Source: Panorpa germanica | Taxonomy: Eukaryota > Arthropoda > Insecta > Mecoptera > Panorpidae | DNA: 64,000 nucleotides | Reading direction: 5' to 3' | Assembly: GCA_963678705.1 (NCBI GenBank) | Contig: OY783214.1 | Location: 2,046,001 to 2,110,000, forward strand | Shown here: piece after piece, positions 1 through 9,529 of the stretch | How positions within the stretch are numbered: the stretch's first letter is position 1 | Layout: each line of letters starts with the position of its first letter | Notes under the pieces: model-generated | Database searches by the model: none | What the model saw: the letters and a program-made list of their open reading frames with translations, nothing else | Told to the model about the DNA's origin: nothing | Position numbers and translations under genes: made by a program

Positions 1-119
1 TTCATATGTTTAAAATCGGTTACTCCAGCCGCATCAAAGTAATGTTGAAATGCTCTTTTCCATCTCCTCCATTCCTTACCACAATTTGCTTTATAATTAG
101 CTGGCAAAGAGTTGTAAGC
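1..119 (-). pseudogene. LTR-retrotransposon gag fragment, cut by window edge
   Basis: Read on the minus strand from 119 to 1, one frame is open. It carries the pattern Cys-Gly-Lys-Glu-Trp-Arg-Arg-Trp-Lys followed by Phe-Gln-His-Tyr-Phe. This matches the conserved start of retrotransposon gag domains, in which an N-W-x-x-W-x-x-x-F-x-x-Y core recurs. An upstream in-frame stop lies just right of 119, and the frame continues off the left edge. It is probably a dead insertion, but the rest cannot be seen. The family call is an inference from this short motif. Confidence 0.5.
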
Positions 120-799
120 CTAACAATTCTAAATGAGACATGTCTTAGCACTTTTAGGTTAAGTTATTTTCTTATTGTATATGCTCACTTTTAGGTTAAG
201 TTATACTCTTATCTCGTTCTAGTTTATCCTCATTTTAGTTCATCCTCGTCGCCATTGTAGCACATTTGACTATTACTTTAATTATTATTTTAACAATTAA
301 AATAAAACACCTTTTTCTATTAACGCACTGTCTTCGTAGAACGTCTATATTGTTCTAGATTTATTTACCAGTTCATCAAATTATACATATAGGTTTGTAT
401 CTTAGCTAACAAATAGTTTTGGTCATATTTATACAAACTACTAATTTGCTTTCCCATCTGTTAAATGTCATTAATCACAGACACTACTTACTCGTACTTT
501 ATTTATAGTTATTTGACATTGCGGTTTACTTTACAATAGGTCCTTTTTGTTGGGAAATACCAAATTGATTATGTGTGAAATGCCAAAATTAGAAATTACT
601 ATACTACTACCGAATTATGAAGTTACAGTTGGATCAGTTATCAGAGCAGAACTGATTATTATATTTAAAAATAGTGTTCTATTTTCTCAAAAGTATTGAT
701 AATATACATATTTTGCATTTTGAATTTAAATATTAACATGAAATTTATTTTGTATTTTGTATTTGAAATAAAAAAATGGAGGTGTTTGCATTTTGTATT
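120..799. other. AT-rich non-coding stretch
   Basis: No convincing exon, repeat boundary or RNA gene was recognised here. The ABCA exon that should follow 1820-1883 (it must begin with two bases completing a codon) was looked for between 1 and 1800 and not found with confidence. Confidence 0.4.
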
Positions 800-1040
800 T
801 AAATAGTTTTGGAAAGCATTTGGGCACATCTCTGCTACGTATTATATATGCTCCACGATTTATGACTAAGGAAGCTATTTACCATGATCTACATATACCC
901 AGGGTCAAAGACGAAAGTACAGCATCAAGTATAGAGACCGACTGGATGGCCATCTAACCACCCTTACGATAATAAGATAAGAAGACAGCGTAGGCTGAAA
1001 TGAAAACTACCAAACGATTTAGTAAACGACTAAAATATAC
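800..1040 (+). mobile_element. Jockey-type LINE, C-terminal ORF2 remnant
   Basis: A plus-strand frame reads L-R-I-I-Y-A-P-R-F followed by a short run ending D-L-H-I-P-R-V-K-D-E. This is the post-RT C-terminal pattern of jockey ORF2 (core: L-R-x-I-x-x-A-P-x-[YF]-V-x-N-x-x-I-x-x-D-L), which recurs at 4.2, 25.1 and 30.6 kb in this window. It is 5'-truncated and interrupted by stops. It lies in the region downstream of the last recovered ABCA exon. Confidence 0.6.
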
Positions 1041-1354
1041 TAAGTACTAAACTGTTCAAAATATTCACGTGTACATTCTCATGTGCACTTGGAAGGAATA
1101 ATACCATATAAGGATGTTCATTGCATATATACAATTCACTATTTTATTGTGATGTCATTAAGTCATTAAGTAAATATCCCAAGTGATAGATTGTAAAATT
1201 CTGGAAAGCCAATAAAAAAGAGGAACATTTGTTGTTATATTTCACTTATCTGACTCTGTTTTCCAAAAAGCCTGCCCTCTTACATAATGAAAGTAAACCA
1301 TGTACGATGGTTTAAGGCGCGTTTATGACCTAAGTGAATTACCTTTGTCCCCCG
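1041..1354. other. AT-rich non-coding stretch
   Basis: No gene or named repeat was recognised between the LINE tail and the SINE target duplication. Confidence 0.4.
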
Positions 1355-1363
1355 CCCCCATTC
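1355..1363. repeat. SINE target-site duplication, left copy
   Basis: CCCCCATTC is repeated exactly at 1636-1644 on the other side of SINE copy A. Confidence 0.7.
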
Positions 1364-1635
1364 TATTTTTTTTAATTTTTTTTTATTTAACGTCGGCCTA
1401 TTTCCGATGCTGAGTCTTATCACCGACGACCTCCTTCAATGTTGGCAGTATTTATGGTGTCGTGGCCTCATATATGTGGGCTACACCACTGCCTAATAAC
1501 TGTATGATTATGTATGACCATAATCAATATAAGTTCATAATAACCAAACCCAGAAAATATATATCTGGTCCGGGGATCGAACCCGAAGACACAGCAGTCG
1601 GCGTCAAGCATCAATGCTCTCGCCCACTGTGTCGT
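1364..1635 (-). mobile_element. tRNA-derived SINE (copy A)
   Basis: On the minus strand the head (about 1635 down to 1560) contains an A-box-like GGGCGAGAGCATTGATG and a B-box-like GGGTTCGATCCC, the internal RNA polymerase III promoter of tRNA genes. The 3' end (about 1400-1364) is an A-rich tail, seen as T-runs on the plus strand. The insertion is flanked by the 9-bp direct repeat CCCCCATTC at 1355-1363 and 1636-1644, a target-site duplication. The intact duplication suggests a fairly recent insertion. The head is SINE-like rather than a functional tRNA because no full cloverleaf is evident. Confidence 0.75.
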
Positions 1636-1819
1636 CCCCCATTCAATGAACGTAAGCTATTTTAAATAGATAACACCAAGTTATAAATGAAACCTAAAAC
1701 AAAATATATTCTGAGTAGCCTGATAGATCAAGAAGGGAACCAGCAGTATTGACTTAGCTTAAAATAAATCAAATGGAAACACCTTAATTAGTACTTAAGA
1801 GTTGCAGTACAATACTTAC

Positions 1820-1883
1820 CCAAATATTCAGCTTCTTCAAGGTTGTCCGTAGCCAAAATTATTGTTCGTGACGACGCCTCTAA
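1820..1883 (-). CDS. ABCA-like transporter, exon j (NBD1 H-loop region)
   Basis: This is the most downstream exon recovered. On the minus strand an AG acceptor precedes 1883 and a strong donor GTAAGT follows 1820. The 64-bp exon enters in phase 0 and leaves one base. It encodes 21 residues beginning L-E-A-S-S-R-T-I-I-L and ending E-E-A-E-Y-L. These match the ABCA segment R-T-I-I-L-T-T-H-x-x-[DE]-E-A-[DE]-x-L-G that follows Walker B. The switch histidine of the H-loop is aspartate here (A-T-D-N-L-E-E-A). The preceding exon (1976-2045) ends in phase 0, so the join is clean. The next exon was not found and may lie left of the window. Confidence is high for the family and moderate that the gene is functional. 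Confidence 0.85.
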
Positions 1884-1975
1884 CTACCAAGTTAATAAAA
1901 TAAATTAAACAATTTTTCAAAATAATTAGTATTTTAGAAATTGTAATTATCTAGTTTATTGGATCTTTGAGTTAC

Positions 1976-2045
1976 CAAAATTTGATTCCAGATCTCTTGA
2001 GTTCCTTCCGAAAAACCAGCTGTTGGCTTAAAATACAGAATCACC
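1976..2045 (-). CDS. ABCA-like transporter, exon i (NBD1 Walker B region)
   Basis: Acceptor TTACAG precedes 2045 and donor GTAACT follows 1976. The 70-bp exon supplies one base completing the lysine codon split from exon h, then 23 codons ending in phase 0. The segment reads V-I-L-Y-F-K-P-T-A-G and, eight residues later, W-N-Q-I-L. It lines up residue for residue with the ABCA Walker B/D-loop block K-V-V-x-L-D-E-P-T-[SA]-G...[IL]-W-x-x-[IL]-L. The Walker B aspartate is Phe and the catalytic glutamate is Lys. Length, phase and position between the signature and H-loop exons all agree, which makes a chance match unlikely. Confidence 0.85.
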
Positions 2046-3571
2046 CTGTAATTTTGACATAGTATTATTGATTTTTTTAATATTTTACTATATTTGGTAT
2101 GTATAGTATTATAAATATTATTATTCAATTTGTTGTGACGTAGCCGATTAGAGCACATGCTCAAATAGATTTCATTATTCTTGGTATTTTAGGATCCGTC
2201 CGATGCATGCGTTAAAGTCCTGGGATGCTTGCTTAAGAAAATGCATAAGAAGGAGAGATGGTAAGAAAATAAAGTTCTACTTATTACAAGTTATTTAGGA
2301 AAATTTAAAAAACACATGAAACAAAAAGTATTGGAGATATCATTTGTATTCTTTTTACTTTACATAGGGGTAACATTTAAAATTTTATTTAATTACTTTT
2401 TGAATATGATATCTTGAAGGTGGCCTCTGTTCTAGTCAATACATTTGTGGAGCCGAAATCGGAAGTTTCACTCCACTTTGTGCATGTCTGTGTTTGTGTT
2501 TGCAAAAGCAGCATGAGTATTGTTTCTATTGGACGATTGGTGTACACCAAGGATTTGAGATATCGCAAAATTCGCAGGACGCTTAGTCCGGCGAACGTCA
2601 TGAGGCAAGGTTTTCGTTAAAGACATCACAAATATATTGGACAAAGTGCCATTTTTAAATAGCGTGTATTAAGTTTTTGCAGTACATGGTCGTTACTAAA
2701 CTAATTGTACAAACATCGTTATTCTCTCCAAGGATTAATGTCGCGTTTCAAATAAGAAAGTTCTTGCAGCCTGTATAATAGTGTTTTATAAAAGTGATTT
2801 CTGAAACATTTCATAAAATTATGAATATATAATACGAAGATGATATGGTCCATATAAATAATCTAGTTTTACAAAATCAAAGACTACGACCGTATGTGGT
2901 ATGCAAGTTATATTTCAGAGAGCCGAAAATAATAACAAATTTCTATTTTGGTAGATTAATTTACTTTATTAATTTTCTTAGTCGTAGTTTAAAAATGTTG
3001 TGCTAGTTAATATACCGTTATAGTTGTTTATAGGTTGTAAGTATTTGTTCACATTAGTATTAGAATAAAACATATATTTATAAGCTATGTTTTATTTATC
3101 AAATTCAAATTCTAAGTTACACTGGCTTCTTTTTAGTTTTTGTTATTAATAATTCATGTAAGTCATTAATATTATTTGTTAGTTGGTTAATTATTTTAAT
3201 ACACTAATTTATAAATATTTTGTTATTCTTTATTTTACTTGTTTCGTTTGTTTTTTATTTGTTTTTGAATTTTTTTTGTTTTTTGAATTAATACCTTTAT
3301 TTCTTTCTTTTGCATTTTGTGCTTTTATGTTTTTTTTTTTTACTTTTGTGTCATAAATCTAATTTGTGGCTATGCCAATTGTATGCGACATAAATTAACT
3401 GTTACTGAAACAAAATAACACATACAGCTATTGTGGTGTTATTCTAGAAATTATCTAGAATTGTATGTAACAAATGTATTTAAATTCGCTTTTTTGTTTA
3501 GGTAATCATTCTTGAACAAGGTCGTTATGGTCACGAGGGAATGTTTCTATTTCTCATAAGCACTGCCTTAG
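2046..3571. other. Intron of the ABCA-like gene, left part
   Basis: AT-rich intronic sequence with poly-T stretches around 3240-3350. There are small open frames at 2389-2620 on both strands, but they have no recognisable domain and overlap a GT-rich patch. No mobile element could be assigned. Confidence 0.5.
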
Positions 3572-3669
3572 AAATAAACTTGTCATAAAATTTATACTAC
3601 AAATAGGGCACGTCCGGACAGGCTTATTATAAGTTTATACCTGGTATAAATTTTATAACAGGTTTATTT
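3572..3669. repeat. Short inverted repeat (hairpin or mini-MITE-like)
   Basis: The arms AAATAAACTTGTCATAAAAT (from 3572) and its near-complement ending GGTTTATTTG (to about 3669) differ at only a few positions and enclose about 50 bp. No clear target duplication was seen, so it could be a short MITE or a simple palindrome. Confidence 0.4.
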
Positions 3670-4139
3670 GTAAAGCGATTACATTTTAATTTTATAGTTA
3701 TTTTTAATGGTCCTATTTTATTTATGTTGAAATGTGTTGAAAGTTATTTGTGTCAACATAATTTTGGAGTTACTTGATATTTCAATTTATTATTTATAAT
3801 AGATTTAAATAATGAGTTCATTTGGATAAAATTGTGCTTTTATATTAAGTAAATATAACAAAAATATAGGTATTACGTAAAAGTATGTTACCTTGCACAT
3901 AGTGTGTTTTATGAGAACAAAATACAATCCCGGGATTATAGCCTGTATTCTGGTTTTGAAAATTCTAAGATGTAAAACTCCTAATTAACAAGAAGTGTTT
4001 CTACCAGTCAATTAAAATAACGTCCAGGTACTTAAATCAAATGAAGTAAAATTTTTGTGAATATACCTAGATAGGCGTCTTACACATATATTTATGAAAC
4101 ATAAGGCCTTAGGGCTACAAATTTGTAAGCTTAACATTC

Positions 4140-4490
4140 TCATTTATGGATAGAAAACAAATTTATAATATATAAATGTATACTTAAACAAGTATTAGCT
4201 TATGGGTTACAATTATGGGGAACATGAGCTAGCTCAAACGTTCAGATCTTGCAAAGATTCCAATCAAAAAACATTACGCATTATGCGCCATGGTATATTA
4301 CAAATGAAAGACTGCACCACGATCTTGTAATATATACAGTGAGACAAGAAATAACTACTCGAACGGTTAAATGCAAAGACCGAGTTGTGAACCATCCAAA
4401 TATATTGGTCACCAACTTAATGGGAGACAGGACTACCTTTAGCAGACTGAAGAGGAGAGCGCCTGAAGAATTAATAAAATAAATACGAAT
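4140..4490 (+). mobile_element. Jockey-type LINE, C-terminal ORF2 remnant
   Basis: The plus-strand frame reads L-A-Y-G-L-Q-L-W-G-T, a stop, then I-L-Q-R-F-Q-S-K and finally R-V-V-N-H-P-N followed by L-K-R-R-A-P. These are the conserved C-terminal blocks of jockey ORF2 after the RT domain (Y-G-[IL]-Q-L-W-G; Q-R-F-Q-[NS]-K; H-P-N). The last 77 codons (4249-4482) are open. The downstream LTR element begins about 120 bp after it. Confidence 0.7.
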
Positions 4491-4611
4491 TATAGCATAT
4501 TATAAAATATTTACTCATAGCAACATCCTGCAGTCGCATAGTAAAATAAATAAAAACAGTCACAAGATGCTTATAAAGAAAGGTACAAAATGTAATAAAT
4601 AATGATATAAA

Positions 4612-5480
4612 TGTGGGATTATTTTTTAAGATTAGTTTTAAGTGTAAATATAATTAGTTTTAAGAAATAGAAATATAAAGTAACCTGTAAATTAGGTTAA
4701 GAACTTGAATAATATTAGGGTAATATTATAATGTACTCTCGACACCAGATGCTTGCCATAACATCTGAAGAGGTGTGTGAACCCCGAAACTATCAAACAC
4801 AGACACTCGCTATAGTGTATGCTGACGAGTCATTACGGGCACATGTCGGCACAAGCAACAGTCGTGTTCAGAGTTAGTTAAAAATGGCGACAGAATGTAC
4901 ATAGGTTGTGCGATGTTGTTATTTGTTAGTTTAAATATTATTAACGGGTGTTAATATAATTTAATAAGTGTAACATTGTTATTAGTTGTAACATATGTTA
5001 GAGCTATGCAGCAAATGTAATGTTAAATACTAGGTTGTATTATCATTATAAAATCATTGTGTTGATAACTATGAACAATTGAAATTGCGTATTACGTGTT
5101 AACACGCAAAACACTGTGAAGAGACATTATAATCTAAGTATTGTATTTTAATCAAGTGTATTTTCTTAGTGAAGTTAATTACGATTAATTCGCTTTATTC
5201 AGATGTAATTGTATAATTTTGTGTAAATATTAAATGAACTATCAATATTCAAATCATGTGTTTGCTCGTATAAAAGAAACTATATTGTTATGTTATACTG
5301 CAAATTGATCGTCTCAACGGATAGTTGTAGAAATTACCTACAAATTGGTGGCTCATTTGGGATTGAATAGTTCTATGCTGCAAATTAGGATCTCAACAGG
5401 TGGTTGTATATTCTAACCTGCAAAGTGGAGTCTAAACCGGGATGGTATTAGATTCAAAAACTACTAATGTAGATATAAAA
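4612..5480 (+). repeat. 5' LTR of internally deleted LTR retrotransposon
   Basis: An 869-bp direct repeat that matches 7941-8809 with no indels and about seven substitutions (roughly 0.8%). It begins TGTGGGATT. A TATAAAAG box at about 5269 is a plausible promoter. The 3' ~200 bp contains several degenerate copies of a CAAATTGG-n-GG-CTC-n-ACCGGGAT-like motif. This motif also occurs, best conserved, just inside the element at about 5487-5510, where a primer-binding site is expected. No clear flanking target duplication was found. Confidence 0.9.
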
Positions 5481-5500
5481 GTCTATAAATTGGGGGCTCT

Positions 5501-5716
5501 CAACCGGGATAAGGGCGAAATCAAAAATATTCAGTTAAGATTATTTTTAACCTTAGAACCAGACTTATTGATCAACCGGGATAAGGGCGAAATCAAAAAT
5601 ATTCAGTTAAGATTATTTTTAACCTTAGAACCAGACTTATTGATCAACGGGATAAGGGCGAAACCAAAAATATTCAGTTAAGATTATTTTTAACCTTAGA
5701 ATCAGAACAGTTGACC
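5501..5716 (+). repeat. Three 72-bp tandem repeats in the element leader
   Basis: Units start at 5501, 5573 and 5645, each beginning CAACCGGGATAAGGGCGAAA (the third unit is one base variant). They lie between the 5' LTR and the gag start. The repeats duplicate the sequence directly downstream of the presumed primer-binding region and might affect packaging or priming. They produce a spurious open frame. Confidence 0.9.
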
Positions 5717-5774
5717 AGCGGAATCAAGAGGAAAACTTAGTGTACAGTTTGCTCATTAAAGTAATTGTACAGTA

Positions 5775-7898
5775 GTGAAAATTATAACAATGACACAAGA
5801 ATTAGACAATTTGTCAGTGGCAGAGTTACGACAGGAACTTAATTTTGTTGGACTTAGTCAGCGTGGGAATCGTGCTGAATTATTGTCAAGAATGAACTCG
5901 TTTAATAGCCGAGTCGGTGAACAGAATAATAGGTCTGTAAACAATAAAACAGTCAATAAAACTAATTATACATTTTTAGATTTAGAATTGGCTTTACCTA
6001 AATATGATGGGCTTAAAAATGTTAGATTATGGGTTAAACAATTTGATGATTTCTGTGACCAGGCAGAAATAGATACAAAATACAGATATTTGTATGCCAG
6101 GAGATTGTTGACTGATACAGCAAAACAATTTGTTAATTTCGAAACCAGGATAATAAAGTGGGATACATTTAAATCGTATTTGATTGAAGAATTTGATACG
6201 AGTTTAAATAGCGCACAGGTTCACAAAATGCTTGAAGAAAGGGTGAAGAAAACAGGTGAAAGTATTCGTCAATATGTGTATGATATTTTAGATATAGCTC
6301 GACAAGCAGACGTCGAAGAAGCAGCTATTATGGATTATATCATAGCAGGCATTCGCGACAGTGCAGCTAACAAAGTAATACTTTATGGAGCTGAGAATAT
6401 TGGACAACTTAGACGTAAGCTGGAACAATATGAAAAAATAAAAATGGATACCCAGGACTATGATAGGAGATCTAGGCCAGGTACCAAAACTAAAGTTGGG
6501 ACAACAGGTGAGAAGATTAAATGTTTTAATTGTGGTTCGTTATCACACTCATCTAAAGTGTGTCCTGATAAAGACAAGGGTTATAAATGTTTTAATTGTG
6601 GTAATTATGGACATGTTAGTCGAAACTGTAATACTAAAATAAAAACTGTTAAAGCGGAGCATAATGTTATGAAAGTAGAAATGATAAAATCAATTTGTGT
6701 TAATAACAGGAGTAATGTAAATGCTTTAATAGATACTGGTAGTGATTTATCAGCAGTGCGCGAAGATTATTTTAAAACATTAAAGAATGTTAAATTAAAT
6801 GACTCTGAAATAACAATACGTTGTTTGTCAAACTCTAGAGTAAATTCTTTAGGTAGAATTAAATTGGACATTGAAATTGATTCAGAACATTACGTAGGTT
6901 ATTTTGAAGTGTTACCATCTCATGCAATGCATATGAACATGGTGTTAGGATTAGACATTATAGCTAAAGCTAAAGTAGTTATTGATAAAACAGGTGTTAA
7001 ATTTCATAAACTTTATAACGATAAAGATGAAAATGAAAGTGAGGTTAAACAATTAATGACAATGAAAATAGACTATGGTGATAAAGAAAGTGATCTAAAC
7101 TTATCTCACATAAGCGATAAAATTGTTGTTAATAAAACACCTGAGTCAGTGGACAATGACAAACGAAAAGAGTTACGCAATTCTGAAAGTGAAAAGACAA
7201 TTACATTGAAAATTGATACTGCTATATTTTCTAGACCGCTTAGACTACCACCTGCAGATCGACTAGTTGTTGGAGAGCAGCTGGGTGAAGGGTTAGAAAA
7301 GGATGTCATACAGGCAGCCCAGGAAATGAACGACCTAGGTTGTGCAATGAAACAAGGCAATGTTCGTCTATCTAAGGATAAGGTAAAAGCAGCTAAGCAT
7401 TTTCCGAAGCCGAAGAAGACGCAACAAGCAAAGAATTATACAAGGAAATGTATAACAGAAAATGAATTGAAGATTGGAGTTAAAATGAAAACCAAACAAG
7501 ACACTGTTCGTTCCTCGAAGGATAAGGACAAAGCCGTTAAGCATTTTCCGAAGCCGAAGAAGACGATACAAGCAGAAGAAATACAAAATGAGTTTGTAGA
7601 AAAACGCAAGAAGCTGAGAGAAGAGGATAAAGGAATTATTCTAAAAATTCAGCAGGAAAACAGGACTAGCTACAATAGAAAATGTAAAGCACCAAGAAAG
7701 TATACACTGAACAGTTTGGTGGCCATACAACGAACACAATTTGCAACGGGAGCTAAAGTTAAAGCTAAATTTTTGGGACCATACAAAATAACGAGAATTA
7801 AAGGAAATGATCGTTATGACGTGGAGAAAGCAGAAGAGTGTGAAGGACCAATAAGGACTTCTACATCAGCAGACATGATGAAACCATGGGCAGGATGA
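5775..7898 (+). CDS. Mosaic Gag-protease-(deleted pol) polyprotein, 707 aa
   Basis: The first ATG is at 5775; an ATG a few codons on is also possible. In order it shows: an N-terminal SAP-like helix pair (residues ~5-45, L-S-V-A-E-L-R-Q-E-L...G-N-R-A-E-L-L); a retrotransposon Gag core (~60-220); two CCHC zinc knuckles (~249-262, ~272-285: C-F-N-C-G-x-x-x-H-x-x-x-x-C); and an aspartic-protease motif L-I-D-T-G-S (~317). Then come the first residues of RT (R-P-L-R-L-P-P-A-D-R), two copies of an RT-thumb-type segment S-K-D-K-x-K-A-x-K-H-F-P-K-P-K-K (~533 and ~582), and the C-terminal integrase tail. RT palm, RNase H and the integrase core are absent, yet the frame stays open. With near-identical LTRs this looks like a recently mobile non-autonomous element helped in trans. 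Confidence 0.85.
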   Translation: MKIITMTQELDNLSVAELRQELNFVGLSQRGNRAELLSRMNSFNSRVGEQNNRSVNNKTVNKTNYTFLDLELALPKYDGLKNVRLWVKQFDDFCDQAEIDTKYRYLYARRLLTDTAKQFVNFETRIIKWDTFKSYLIEEFDTSLNSAQVHKMLEERVKKTGESIRQYVYDILDIARQADVEEAAIMDYIIAGIRDSAANKVILYGAENIGQLRRKLEQYEKIKMDTQDYDRRSRPGTKTKVGTTGEKIKCFNCGSLSHSSKVCPDKDKGYKCFNCGNYGHVSRNCNTKIKTVKAEHNVMKVEMIKSICVNNRSNVNALIDTGSDLSAVREDYFKTLKNVKLNDSEITIRCLSNSRVNSLGRIKLDIEIDSEHYVGYFEVLPSHAMHMNMVLGLDIIAKAKVVIDKTGVKFHKLYNDKDENESEVKQLMTMKIDYGDKESDLNLSHISDKIVVNKTPESVDNDKRKELRNSESEKTITLKIDTAIFSRPLRLPPADRLVVGEQLGEGLEKDVIQAAQEMNDLGCAMKQGNVRLSKDKVKAAKHFPKPKKTQQAKNYTRKCITENELKIGVKMKTKQDTVRSSKDKDKAVKHFPKPKKTIQAEEIQNEFVEKRKKLREEDKGIILKIQQENRTSYNRKCKAPRKYTLNSLVAIQRTQFATGAKVKAKFLGPYKITRIKGNDRYDVEKAEECEGPIRTSTSADMMKPWAG

Positions 7899-7927
7899 TT
7901 ATAGCAACTGAGGATAGTTACTAGTCA

Positions 7928-7940
7928 GCAGAGGCCGAGA
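7928..7940 (+). promoter_or_regulatory. Polypurine-tract-like sequence before 3' LTR
   Basis: GCAGAGGCCGAGA sits immediately upstream of the 3' LTR start TGTGGG. This is the position of the plus-strand primer in LTR retrotransposons. Confidence 0.55.
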
Positions 7941-8809
7941 TGTGGGATTATTTTTTAAGATTAGTTTTAAGTGTAAATATAATTAGTTTTAAGAAATAGA
8001 AATATAAAGTAACCTGTAAATTAGGTTAAGAACTTGAATAATATTAAGGTAATATTATAATGTACTCTCGACACCAGATGCTTGCCATAACATCTGAAGA
8101 GGTGTGTGAACCCCGAAACTCTCAAACACAGACACTCGCTATAGTGTATGCTGACGAGTCATTACAGGCACATGTCGGCACAAGCAACAGTCGTAGTCAG
8201 AGTTAGTTAAAAATGGCGACAGAATGTACATAGGTTGTGCGATGTTGTTATTTGTTAGTTTATATATTATTAACGGGTGTTAATATAATTTAATAAGTGT
8301 AACATTGTTATTAGTTGTAACATATGTTAGAGCTATGCAGCAAATGTAATGTTAAATACTTGGTTGTATTATCATTATAAAATCATTGTGTTGATAACTA
8401 TGAACAATTGAAATTGCGTATTACGTGTTAACACGCAAAACACTGTGAAGAGACATTATAATCTAAGTATTGTATTTTAATCAAGTGTATTTTCTTAGTG
8501 AAGTTAATTACGATTAATTCGCTTTATTCAGATGTAATTGTATAATTTTGTGTAAATATTAAATGAACTATCAATATTCAAATCATGTGTTTGCTCGTAT
8601 AAAAGAAACTATATTGTTATGTTATACTGCAAATTGATCGTCTCAACGGATAGTTGTAGAAATTACCTACAAATTGGTGGCTCATTTGGGATTGAATAGT
8701 TCTATGCTGCAAATTAGGATCTCAACAGGTGGTTGTATATTCTAACCTGCAAAGTGGAGTCTAAACCGGGATGGTATTAGATTCAAAAACTACTAATGTA
8801 GATATAAAA
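7941..8809 (+). repeat. 3' LTR of internally deleted LTR retrotransposon
   Basis: The 869-bp partner of 4612-5480, same length and orientation. The pair defines an element of about 4.2 kb inside the intron between ABCA exons h and i. Confidence 0.9.
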
Positions 8810-9264
8810 ACCTACATGAATTACATATATAATATAACTAACGAAATATGTTATATTAAGAGAAACTCTAGAATCATTGCATAGATTATTAGGGCAATAT
8901 ATAAAAGTTTTGTTGGGGATAATAAGAAAACAGCATACATAAGTGCAGCAGAAATGATTTAGAAGATTGAGGAAGTGTGGTATGTGGGTGAAATAGACCA
9001 GGTAAGTGAGGAACTTGAATGATCGTGAGATTTTCGAAAGAAAATAAAGATAGTAGAATGTAGGGACTGTTGTTGCAGATAGGAAAGGAAAAATGGAGGA
9101 GTGAACGAAGCAAATGGATGGCGAAAGATTAAAGGAGAAACAGGAATATTAAAAAGAAGGAGAAAATTTGAAGTGTAAAGAAATATAATATTGTAAAAAG
9201 ATTATTAGGCCGTTAGTCGTATACGATGGAGAAACACCTTACATTACAAAATTTAGATACTTAC
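8810..9264. other. Intron with purine-rich stretch
   Basis: Purine-rich on the plus strand (about 8930-9180), resembling in composition the 3' part of the second LINE family at 15.6-16.2 kb. No domain could be read with confidence. Confidence 0.35.
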
Positions 9265-9419
9265 TTTGAATCTCCAGCACGGGATAACGCAATGTCGAAA
9301 TTTTTTTTATCCATGGTGTTAAGGCTCTCAAAGTAGTCGTTACGTTTCTTCTTCAATTCATAAAGATTAAGAAGCTGCGTGGCTGAATCCTCTGCATCTT
9401 TATACGTCTTTCCCTTTAA
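9265..9419 (-). CDS. ABCA-like transporter, exon h (NBD1 signature region)
   Basis: An AG acceptor precedes 9419 and the strong donor GTAAGTAT follows 9265. The 155-bp exon starts in phase 0 and leaves two bases (AA). It encodes L-K-G-K-T-Y-K-D-A-E, then K-K-K-R-N-D-Y-F-E-S-L-N-T-M-D, and ends R-A-G-D-S. This aligns without gaps to the ABCA block L-K-G-x...K-R-x...L-S-G-G-M-x-R-R-L...G-G-S-K. The ABC signature L-S-G-G-M is L-N-T-M-D here, so the ATP-sandwich contact should be lost. The preceding exon ends F-F-A-M, and with L-K-G restores the family's F-F-A-x-L-K-G. Confidence 0.85.
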
Positions 9420-9529
9420 CTTGGATAAACGTATTTCAATTAAAATAAATATTTTTACATAGTGATTATATTTTTCTTTTTTATTTTATTTTGACGTAAG
9501 CTTATTCGGCATACTCGCATAATATTGGG

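Noticed and set aside
1560..1635. Functional tRNA gene on the minus strand
   Set aside because: A- and B-box-like sequences are present, but there is no full cloverleaf, and an A-rich tail and target duplication follow, so it is a SINE.
2193..2260. Plus-strand exon-like block (TATTTTAG before, GTAAGA after) coding D-P-S-D-A-C-V-K-V-L
   Set aside because: Good-looking splice sites, but on the opposite strand to the gene, with no partner exons found and a real minus-strand exon (1976-2045) close by. Treated as chance.
2389..2620. Two overlapping ~70-codon frames on opposite strands
   Set aside because: They share a GT-rich stretch, have no domain, and lie in an intron.
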